This document shows, piece after piece, positions 27,253 to 36,900 of a stretch of 64,000 bases of DNA. The notes beneath the pieces are model-generated. The model did not search any database, was not told where the DNA came from, and saw nothing but the letters and a program-made list of their open reading frames with translations. The translations under genes and the position numbers were made by a program. The first letter of the stretch is position 1. Every line of letters begins with the position of its first letter. Source of the stretch: Struthio camelus (taxonomy: Eukaryota; Chordata; Aves; Struthioniformes; Struthionidae); contig NC_090946.1 in assembly GCF_040807025.1 (NCBI RefSeq), positions 79,296,641-79,360,640 of the forward strand, given 5' to 3'.

Positions 27253-30029
27253 AAAACATTCACTTTTTTAAAAATAGTGGAATCCTGCTATTTTGCCAAC
27301 ATAACTAAGCAGGAAGCGTAGGAGCTAAACGCAGATGCATAAAATGCCCTTTATATTATATTTATCTGTCAAAAGCTTTGCAACAGTTTTCCTCAAAAAG
27401 AGAACAATGAGAATACTGATAAGAGAACAAGGGGAGAAGACTTAAAGACTTTGACTTGTTTAACCTATCAAAACAAGAGGTGAGAGGGGTATGACAACTC
27501 CCTCTAATCACATCAGAGAGGGGGGGAAAAGAACTGTTTAAACCAAATGGCAAGGCGAGAACAAAAACAAATCTAGAACAACAACAAAATCCTATGAACT
27601 GGCCGTAAATAACTCGAGGGTGGAAACTGGGGGATCGTTCGGAGAGTCAGAGGCCCGGAGGTTCTAGAGCAGCTTTCCAGCGGGGATGGCAAGGAGGAGA
27701 GAACGATCAGGTTTCGCCTCAAAAGCGGTTGTGTTACGAAAGGCATTCACAACATGGATGCTTGCTATAAACAGAGAAACTAAACTCCATCAGGGGCTCC
27801 CTTCCGGTCTCAGGTTCTCCTAAGACAGAACCATAGGAGAGCAGGTTTTTCATTCCTACTACCTGCCCCAAAAATTGGGGCAACGAGTAGCCTGGTATTT
27901 CTTCGCGGCCCCTCCAGGACACCACGGGGGATGCTATTCACACTACTGACTAGCGACTTATAATTTGGGTATGATCAGGGAACCAAATTTGGGAGTTGAA
28001 GCTCTCAGAACAATCAATGGCGAGAGGTAGGTGTCCTGGCAGCAGAGGAGGACAGGATTAGGAGCAACCAAGCTGGATGCCTAAAATAAAACAAGCGTCC
28101 TTTCCCCCCATGCCCTTACACTTAATAGTCTTGGCGAAAAACTTACTTAATCTATACCCACAGCCTCTACAATTCAATAAAAGAGTTCTAGTTCCTGAGG
28201 AATTTTGCTAACCTGGTTTTATGGCACTGATGCTCAAGCAATGATTAGACAGTTTTGAGCCATAATCATCCAGTCTCAAGCAGAAAGAAGAGATGATGCA
28301 AATGAAAGGTATTATTATATGGTTAACCAAATAATAACATGGTTTTATACAAGCATGAACAAGCCTTTCCATTTCCTTTACAGGGTTTCAAACACAGAGT
28401 AGCTGGCAGACTAAGTTATCTGAAACAGTTTAATTCAGCCCTTTTCCCCCCACCATGATAAAACCCCGAAATGCACATTTCACATCCTACTACTGCTCAT
28501 TTTGAGAGCTGAAAGCATCTTCTTGACACTGATTAGAAAAGTAATATAAATTATCCGTGTAATAACGCTAGGAGAACATTTGCATTTCTATCCAAACCCA
28601 GCCTTTCCCTGCTGTAGTTACACGCACAAGTTATTTTAATCACAGTGTGCAGAAAGCAGCATCAGCATATGAGGCAAGAGGGGAAAACATAAAAAAATAA
28701 AATGCGGTAAAGCAAGTTGCGTAGCCTGTTCAGGGACAGAAGTTACAGTGCAGTTATAGGAAAGAGTAAGGCAGAGATTCACTTCCAGCCCAAACCAAAT
28801 GCAAGGACGTTAAGAGACTCACTTAGGGTCTCTTAGGAGGACTACAACAGGCAAGAAAAACATTCAAAGGAGGGTGAAATGCCTGAATTTGATCCCTTTT
28901 TAACTTTCACAGCAATCAATCCAGACTTTCTCCTAAGAGATTTCTGTCTTGCCATACCCAACTGTCCAGTTGCATTTACCATTTCTTTATGTCTACTAAA
29001 CACCAACGGTCGAGCTTACGTGCATGTTGTTTGACAGAGGCAGCAACAGAAAATCCTCTATTAAAAGAATTAAAAAAAAAAAAAAGTCACCTTAAGCAGA
29101 AAAGCACTAAGGCAACCACCACAGTCATTTGCCACAGAGCAAGAAGTACTTAAATAAAAGTTTTTCCATTAGTGATCTCAAAAGAAATTGCATAGCTTTT
29201 GGGGAAAGAAGAGCTATAAACTGACAAGCCTGAAACATAAATGGAGACGTACGCTACCAGGGCGTAGCATCTGGCACTGCTTAATATAGAAATACCGTGC
29301 TATGCTATTCCTTATAGCTACCTACTTCGTTAAAACAGGTATCAGTCGTTATTAGCTGACGGTCCTTGTCTAACAGCACGCACGCAGCATTCGGATGATT
29401 TTATTCTACAGCTCGACTGCAATTAACAACGCACGGGATGGACTGAAGTTCACCAAACCAGAACAACTTAACTATCATTTAAGCAGCTCAGACCCCAAAG
29501 CGTTTGCTTACGTAAAGTTACAAAGATGCAACTTCACCACCTTAATTTCCCCCCTCCCCGTTGTCCACAGCTCCTCTCTTCACCGTCACCAGCCCATAAG
29601 GGAAACGAAGACAAGGTGGGCCACGAAGACCTCGAGAAGACCTCCAGAGCGGCCGGTCACGATTCACCCCCTTTCCTTGCGTATAACGCACGCCGACACC
29701 GTTTCCCGGCAAGCGCTGGCTCCTGAAAGCACCCGCTCGCCTCAGCCAGTGGCGGAGGGAGGCGAGGAGCCGGAGCGGCGACCCGGGGGGCCAAGGAGAG
29801 AAAGGAGAACCAGAGGCTGGGGGCGACGCACAGCTCCGGCGGAGAACGTAGCTACGCGTAACCCACCCAGGCGCTACGCCAGCGGGCACAGATAGCTTTG
29901 AAAACATATATATTTAAATATACACACACACACACCTACAACATGAAGATAACCCATAACCACGTGAAAACCCAGCGTGTTTTACCATACGCAGTCGACA
30001 CCTCGCCAACCAAGAGGCCCGTTTTCACC

Positions 30030-30860
30030 TGGCCAGACCCAACGCTGCATCACGGCTGGCGGGTCCACGGCAGCGCCGGAGCGCTGGGCGAAGAGCGGCG
30101 GCTTGGCACCCTCAGAAAAGGGGTTTTTGAGGCTAAGGAAGGTTTTCTCGAGCAGCTCGGGAGGGCAGGGTCGGCGGTTCCCCGGGGCGGGCGAGGAAAG
30201 GGCTGCGGAGAGCCCGCGCTCAGGGGTCTCCGGCGCTCTGCGGCTCGCCCGCCGCCTCACGGAGGCTGCTCCCCTCACAGAGGTTAAAGCGGCGCTGGCG
30301 GGACCCCTCCCCCCCCTTCCCCTCAGAAATCCCGGATTCCGCGTTTCCTCAGAAAGCCCCAAAATACGTGATTTAACCCCCCCCCACCCACACACCTCCT
30401 CCCCCGGCCCGCGGGGCCGGCGGCAGCCGCTCGGCAGGGCCGCGCCGGCAGGGGCAGGAGGAAGCCGCCCAGGGCCCGTAGCCGGCACCGCCGCCGCCCC
30501 GCCCGGGCCGCCGCCGCGCACCTGCGGCCGCCGCGCGGCCTAGGCCCCGCCGCCACCCGCGGCCCGGCTCCGCGCAGGCCGCGCCGCCCCGCGCAGGCCG
30601 CCGCCGCCGCCGCCGGGCCCCGGCGCCGCGCGGCCCCCGCGCGGGCAGCACTCACCGAGCGGCGCGGCGCGGCCCGGCCCGGCCCGGTGCGGAGCCGAGG
30701 CGAGAGGAGCCGGTGGCTGCGCTGCGCGGCGCCGCCTGGCAGGAAGGGAAGGGAGGGGAGGGGAGGGCGGCGGGGCGGGGCGGGAGGAGGCGGCACCGGC
30801 ACGTCCGCGCCGGCGTCTACCCGGCCCCCGGCCGCCGCCGTTAAAGGGGCGCCGGGCCCT
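30030..30860 (-). promoter_or_regulatory. KTN1: CpG-island promoter of KTN1
   Basis: This stretch is extremely rich in G, C and CpG, unlike the AT-richer intron to its left. It contains GC boxes (GGGGCGGGGC near 30773-30782) and the exon 1 donor. A housekeeping-type TATA-less promoter firing on the minus strand is the natural reading, given the KTN1 exons to the left. The CpG density continues to the right into the minisatellite. Confidence 0.7.
30656..30760 (-). other. KTN1: Probable KTN1 non-coding exon 1 (5' UTR)
   Basis: In the CpG island, the minus strand shows a strong donor, CGCTCG|GTGAGTGC, with the exon's last base at 30656. The 100 bp upstream are GC-rich with CCCCTCCC and CCGCCCC (Sp1/KLF-type) blocks at about 30750-30785. 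No start codon is needed here because translation starts in exon 2. The 5' limit is a guess; a second donor-like site (CCGCAG|GTGCGC, near 30520) could be an alternative. No transcript evidence is available. Confidence 0.5.
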
Positions 30861-31600
30861 GCCTGGGTGCCCACCGGGATGTCACCGATCCGCCCCCGCG
30901 TGGGTGCCGGGTCGGGGGTGTCCTCACCGCGCACGCGCGTGGGTCCCCACCGGGGTGTAACTGCTTCGCCCACGCGTCGGTCCCCGGTTTGGGGTATCCT
31001 CACCCCGCCCACGCGTGGGTCCCTTCCGGGTTGTAACCGCCCCGTCCACGCGTGGGTTCCACTTTGGGGTATCCTCACCCCACCCCCGCGTGGGTCCCTT
31101 CCGGGCTGTAACCACCCCACCCACGCGCGGGTCCCAAGTTGGGGTAACCCCACCGCACACACGCGTGGGTGACCACCGGACTGTGACCACCCCACCCACG
31201 CGTGGGTCTCGGTTCAGGATATCCTCACCCGCCCCCACGTGGGTCCCTTCCGGGCTGTAACCACCCCACCCACGCGCGGGTCCCAAGTTGGGGTAACCCC
31301 ACCGCACACACGCGTGGGTGACCACCGGACTGTGACCACCCCACCCACGCGTAGGTCCCGGTTCGGGGTAGCCCCACCCCGCCCCCGCGTGTGTCCCCAC
31401 CAGGCTGTAACCACCCCACCCATGTGCAGGTCTCAGTTTGGGGTATCCTCACCCACCCACGCGTGGGTCCCGGTTCGGGGTAGCCCCACCGTGCCCGCAC
31501 GTAGGTCCCCACCGGGCTGTAACCACCCACCCACAGGCAGGTCTCAGTTCGGGGTATCCTCACCCCGCCCATGCGTGGGTGCCCACTGGACCTCCCACTC
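30861..31600. repeat. GC-rich minisatellite (VNTR), alternating 37-38 bp units
   Basis: About 19-20 tandem units, each beginning near CACGCGTGGGT, alternate between two types. One type has TTGGGGTATCCTCACC-like interiors and the other has CCGGGCTGTAACCACCCC-like interiors, giving a dimer of about 75 bp. Many unit joints form the perfect palindrome CCCACGCGTGGG. A 115-bp block at 31089-31203 is repeated exactly at 31238-31352 (offset 149 bp, four units). The array starts about 100 bp upstream of the inferred KTN1 exon 1. Long open frames run through it on both strands, but they are by-products of a stop-poor repeat, not genes. Confidence 0.93.
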
Positions 31601-32135
31601 AGGGAGATCCCTCCCCACTCATGCCTTGCGCTCATCGGGATCCCTGCCCTTCCCCTCCTACACACAGGGATCCTCCCAGCCCAGGTCACCCACCCACGGG
31701 AATCCTCCCATCCCCACCCCAGGCCTGCGTGGGGATCACCCACCCGGACCTCCCACACGCAGGGTTCCCCCACCTGGACCCCACCCACGTGTGGGGATCG
31801 CCCGCCCAGGCCCTGCTTGTGCATGGCATCGCTCCACCCAGAGCCCACCTACATGGGGCATCCCACACCTCCCACACCTGGAGATCCCCCACCTAGACCT
31901 GAGGACAACCCCCAGCCCCCACCCACACGTGCAGTTCACTCACCCACACCTCCCATGTGCAGGGATCCCCACACTCAGATCCCCCACGCCTCAGGATCAC
32001 CTACCCCACCTCCCACTCATGGACCTCCCGTGCATGAGATCCCCCCACCCAGACCCTACCCACACATGGCAATCCCTCCTCCCACACATGGGGACACCCA
32101 CCCGGACCCCAACCACACGTGGGGATCCCCCACCC
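31601..32135. repeat. Degenerate C-rich tandem array
   Basis: This continues the minisatellite with looser units of about 32-36 bp containing GGATC, CCCCACCC and CACACGTG-like pieces (for example near 31733, 31796, 31965 and 32122). The plus strand is strongly C-rich and G-poor. Divergence between units is higher than in the left array, suggesting it is an older or decayed part. Confidence 0.75.
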
Positions 32136-33024
32136 CAACCTCCCCCTGCGCCTTGCACCCCTACAGCACTTCCTCGTGTCTTCCCTCACCCTGGAGAACC
32201 AACCGGGCTGCTCTCCCCTCTCCCCGCCACCAAAACGGGGAGGAAAAAGAGGTGCCGAAGGATGGACCCAGCCACCACGTGGGCTCCTGCTTCCCAGCGG
32301 GATGTTTTGGCTGTGCCTCCTCGTGCGGTCTGGCCAACGAGCCCCACGCAAACGAGCTCATCAGCCCAGGTACCCGAGAGGCTGCGGGAAGAGGGGGTAC
32401 TCTGTAATTTCCCTTAATCGCCTTAAAACCATCAGGACCCACAGCGCTGGATCCCCTCTCAAGCAGCCCGGCTTTCATGAACAGAGGATAGGGACCTTGT
32501 TCGATCATGGCCCTCCGGTCGGGAGCCGTGGGCAGATTTGCGCCATCCTTTCAGGTAGGACCTTTACAGTCTTGATTGTTTCTTCCCTCTACTGCGGGTA
32601 ATTCCTGAAGTGTCCACGGGACAGTTTTCCTGGAGAAGATGAGATGCTGGTATTACCCCTGGGCTTTGCGTGCGTCCTCCCATCGTTTCTACGGACCTCA
32701 GCAAATAGGAGGCTGGTATGGTTTCCCGGCCCTGTCGCGCCGAGCTAACAATTTGTTTATTTGTTCCCAACAAAGGCATCTTTGAGAAATCAACTGCCAC
32801 ACAGCTTTAGGTATCGAAGATGGATTTGCATAGCATCTCACTAAGGGCTCGTTATTAGCCCGTTCCCCAGCCGCGTGTGTCCGTCAGCTGCGGGCTGCTG
32901 CTGGGTTTCCAAAACAGCTCGAGTAAACAAAAGCAATGGCATGTTCACGGGAGCTGTGCCTTGCACGTGAGGCTCAGCTGGCCTGGAGGCAAGGCCAGGC
33001 TGGACGCAGAGAGGGGTACAAAAC
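32136..33024. other. Intergenic, no gene seen
   Basis: Between the repeat array and the CR1 fragment I see no exon, RNA gene or clear repeat. The composition returns gradually from C-rich to average. Confidence 0.7.
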
Positions 33025-33912
33025 AGTGATGCAAAACTGGGAGGAGTGGCTGACACACCAGAAGACTGTGCTGCCATTCAGAGGGACCTGGACAGGCTGG
33101 AGAGATGGGCAGAGGGGAACCTCATGAAGTTCGACAAAGGCAAGTGCAGGGTCCTGCACCTGGGCAGGAATAACTCCATGCACCAGGACAGGCTGGGGGT
33201 TGACCTGCTGGAGAGCAGCTCTGCCGAGAAGGACCTGGGAGTCCTCCGGTGGACGACAAGGTGACCACGAGCCAGCAAGGTGCCCTTGTGGCCCAGAAGG
33301 CCAATGGGATCCTGGGGTGCATCAGGCAGAGCGTTGCCAGCAGGTGGAGGGAGGGGATCCTGCCCCTCTCCTCAGCCCTGCTGAGGCCTCGCCTGGACTA
33401 CTGGGTCCACTTCTGGGCTCCCCTGTACAAGGGAGACATGGCGCTACTGGAGAGAGGCCAGCGGAGGGCTACAAAGAGGATGAGGGGCCTGGAGCATCTC
33501 TCCTGTGAGGAAAGGCTGCGAGAGCTGGGCCTCTTCAGCCTGGAGAAGAGAAGGCTCGGGGGGGATCTGATCAATGGGTAGAAGTACCTGAAGGGAGGGT
33601 GGTGAGAGGATAGGGCCAGTCTCTTCTCCGTGGTGCCCAGCAACAGGACGAGAAGCAATGGGCACAGACTGAACCACAGGAAGTTCCATCTGGAGATGAG
33701 GGAAAACTTCTTGACTGTGAGGGTGACAGAGCGCTGGAACAGGTTGCCCAGAGAGGTAGCGGGGTCTCCTTCGCTGGAGATATTCAAAACCCGTCTGGAC
33801 ATGATCCTGGGAAATATGCTCTAGAGGACCCTGCTTGAGCAGGGGAGGTGGGACTAGATGATCTCCAGAGGTCCCTTCCAACCTCAGCCCTTCCGTGATG
33901 CTGTGATTCTGT
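33025..33912 (+). mobile_element. CR1 LINE, 5'-truncated 3' fragment
   Basis: About 890 bp matches the 3' end of chicken-repeat-1 non-LTR retrotransposons. Conceptual translation gives the characteristic end of the reverse-transcriptase [41 protein letters not shown], then LPREVAGSPSLEIFKTRLD. These pieces fall in two frames, with a frame change near 33255 and an in-frame stop at 33579-33581, so the copy is dead. The end CCTTCCAACCTCAGCCC ... GTGATTCTGT is the usual CR1 3' UTR end with ATTCTGTG-like terminal repeats and no poly(A). The 5' boundary is approximate, as expected for a truncated insertion. Confidence 0.93.
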
Positions 33913-36900
33913 ACGCACACAAGGCAACTGCTTCGAGGTCAAGACTCCCATTCCACCGGCGAGGCGACGTTTTGCTGCTTCAGCCTGGAGCTTCCTTTTC
34001 GGAGCATGTCCCTGCCATTCCCAGGTCCCTCCTCTCCTCCCAGAGCATCTTGGGGGGATCTAGATTATGTGAACTGAGCAACCGGCTGGAGAAGCCCATT
34101 GGAGAGCTCCTGCCCTGCAGAGCAGCCAGCAAGGCTAGTGATGCTGAATATCCCCAACTGCAGGGAGGAAATAACACAAGAATGCCGGTCATGTTAGCCA
34201 GCCACTCACGGGGAAAAAGAAAAGGGTTTAAAATGCTGCAGGCGCCCTAAGTCATTGGTTTAGTCTGGATTTTGCACTCTCAGGTCACAGGGAAAAGTCT
34301 TCAGACCTGTGGATCCGGAGAAGGCCTAAGAGAAAGACAAGCTATGCGTTTAGCATGGCTATAAGACATGGAAGCTGATTATTAATTTAGCATTTTATAT
34401 TGGAACATATGAGATCCTTATCAATGCCAGAAACAACTGCCCGGCAAATTTCAACACCTCACTGATTCAGCCTCTCTTTATGGCTAGAAAAAAAAAAGGA
34501 AGAACAAACGCTGGGTTTTCTTCTTTGCCTCTTTTTATGTGCATCCCATTTTGTTACACTATTTACTAAGCAGGAATTCCTGCAGTTAGTAGGAAGTGGA
34601 TATTAATTAACAGATACGCAAACACGCACACAAATCAGCTTCTGCTAAGGAAAGTCACAAAAATTACCCCAATTTTGTTCTCAGAGTGGTAAAGTAGGAG
34701 CAACTCCAGTGAAGAAACTTGAGTTACATAGGCAAAGACATTCGATATATATAAGAGAACTATAACTATAAGGGAATAAACATACATCTGTCCTAAGCAG
34801 CATTTGTCAGAAGAAACGTCTTTTGGAGACTCTCATAAGAAGAATAAAAGCTCATAATAAAAAACAACTGGACTAAAATAAGACACTATGTGTGACCAGT
34901 ATAGAAATCCATCAGGCTAATACAGGTATCCGCATAATCCACATACTACCACAGTGTATATATATATATTTAATTAAGCTGAACTGATCAAGGCCTGACA
35001 GTACAAACTGATCACGTTTCTACTACTGAAAATCCAACCAATGACGAGAATTTTAGAGGCTTTTCAGAGCTCCCTGAAAAAATGATTCTGTATATTTATG
35101 ACCTATGTTCATTTTCCGTTTCTTGATCCCACCGTCCGGGTATCTGAAAGCAGTGAGTGCCCAGCTCGCACTCCCTTGCGCAGGCTGCGACCCGTCTCCG
35201 GGAGCTTCCTTGCTCGCGGCCGCCCTAAATCCTCCCGTCACCCCACGCCAGAGCCCTGGGGCCTCTTCGCTGTGCTAACGCACGCAAGCGGAGTAAAGCA
35301 AGCGTTTAAACCCTCGCCAGATCCCAGTCTGCCATCAGTCTTTGCTGAGCGCTCCTTACTGATTTTTCAAGTCACTTCTTATTCTTAGGTCAGCATTGCA
35401 CGGCTTTAATTTATGTTTTCCACCCAAAGAGTGCAGTTTTGACTCAAATGCAACAGCTTTAGCTGGAAGAGTTCACCGTAAAGGAAAGCATGTTTTCTAC
35501 GACTCCAGCGGGTCATCGGGTCTAGGCCACAGAGGTGGAGTCTAATTTCTAATCTGGTGATTTCAAGGCGTTGGTATCAGATACCGATCTGAGGATCCCA
35601 GGGAAGGTGGACTCAGAAGCAGCGTTCTGAGCAACACCGTATTAATCATGCTTCGAAGCACAGTAACATTAGCAGTACCGTTTTAAAGCAAGTTTAAAAT
35701 ATCCCTCCTCTTTCTGCCTCTTTCTTGGGGGCATCGGAGCAGAAGATGAATTTGTAAGAGGTGGGTATCTTTAAGTAAAGCAAATGAAGAAATAACAGAG
35801 AAAATATCGTCTCCCATAAAACGCTTCTCATGTTTTACAGGTTACACATCACTGTTTCGCAGTGGCAGTTCAAATCTTTCCTCCCATTCATCGTTCATAA
35901 TATCAAATTGTTATTTATGCTGTTCTAAATCAGTCTACGGCAGCTTTTAGATTAATACTCTCCTTCATCGATTCCTACGGAATGAAGGTATTTTCCTTCG
36001 CAAAAGACATGTTTTGACCACAAAACAATTTGGCAACGCCCTGCCTAAGCACAGAACTGCAACTCACCCGAAATGCAGCCGGAGAGATAGCAAAGAGAAA
36101 CAATAAGCAGTGAAAGGAAGGAGGAAAAAATATAGGAAAGTCAGACAGACCCGCTCAAAAAGCTCTTCCAGGTCTGTGGGGAAGGTACCCACTGCCGAGG
36201 CTGCAGGGCTGGCTCAGCACGTTTCCCTCCTGCGACCGGAGGACATTGATTGAGCTCTGCAAGGCATCTCGGGAACGGCGTGTGTCAGGTCGTGACAAAC
36301 TCCGAAGGAAACGGGCAGCGGGCGTGCTCGTAGCCTGTCCGTATAAATCAAAGAGCACAGCAGCCGTCCTAGCTGTTCAAGCCACCGCAGAGCAAGCGCG
36401 TAGTCGAGCATTTTGTCCGCAGCTACATATGGGATGCAGCTGCCTGCCTGGTGCGATGAGTCTCATGCCGCAGGGAGTCCTCGCTCTCTGGTCCTCGATC
36501 CACCATATATTACCGTGGTGGTGACATGCACCTGCGTCCCAAGGGTGGTTGGAGACTTGGAAGCATTTGTAAATGCTTCCATTCAACAACGTGTCCTGCA
36601 AACAGCACAAGGATCTCCAGTGACCCCAGAGATCTAGCAACAGTTCCCGGTGGTGTCAGAAACTCCCTGCACATCCCTGCGTGAGTCTGCTGTTTCAGTT
36701 CCTCATATATAAAATGAACTAATATATCTTCTCTTTGTCCATATACCTTATCTATTTAGATAGCGAGAGACAAGTCTCTCCTTAGTGAACTTACCAGCTG
36801 CCCATGCTGTGTCTAGACATGTTAGACCTCTAAGTGTTTCCATCATACGAGCAGCAAGTCCTGGAGGAAAGAAACGGTTAAGAATCAACCCAGATTCCCC

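Larger units (their letters stand above)
6898..30655 (-). other. KTN1: KTN1 intron 1 (about 23.8 kb)
   Basis: A long first intron between the non-coding exon and the start-codon exon, a usual place for enhancers. I found no convincing coding exon on either strand; the open frames are short, overlap each other and mostly lack neighbouring splice logic. Several homopolymer and dinucleotide tracts, a 30-bp tandem duplication (24931-24990) and a perfect hairpin (27231-27252) are listed separately. The GC content rises around 9.2-9.6, 12.0-12.9 and 18.0-18.9 kb without an identifiable gene. Confidence 0.75.
1..30760 (-). other. KTN1: KTN1 (kinectin 1) gene, 5' portion
   Basis: Kinectin is an integral ER membrane protein: an N-terminal membrane anchor, a lysine-rich cytosolic stretch and a long coiled coil. 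It is known as a kinesin-binding and translation elongation factor anchor and is related to RRBP1 (p180). Three coding exons are seen on the minus strand (6341-6897, 4584-4721, 1921-2088). They join in phase (523+138+168 coding nt) to give the first 276 residues, which align with human kinectin as I know it through VDEPLI and TTYIPLMDN. The long coiled coil and the stop codon are not in the window; the next exon was sought in 1-1920 and not found. The probable non-coding exon 1 lies about 23.8 kb upstream in a CpG island. The right limit is approximate because the transcription start cannot be read from sequence. TBPL2 is divergent, about 13 kb to the right. Confidence 0.93.

Noticed and set aside
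31239-32417. 392-codon open frame on the plus strand through the minisatellite, with other long frames on both strands (for example 30323-31195 minus)
   Set aside because: The frames run through tandem repeats whose units are not multiples of three and are stop-poor because of GC content. They give Pro/Thr/Arg/Gly-rich nonsense in several frames at once. There is no splice logic or known family.
33046-33581. Two overlapping open frames with protein-like sequence
   Set aside because: These are the decayed reverse-transcriptase end of a CR1 LINE, not a host gene.
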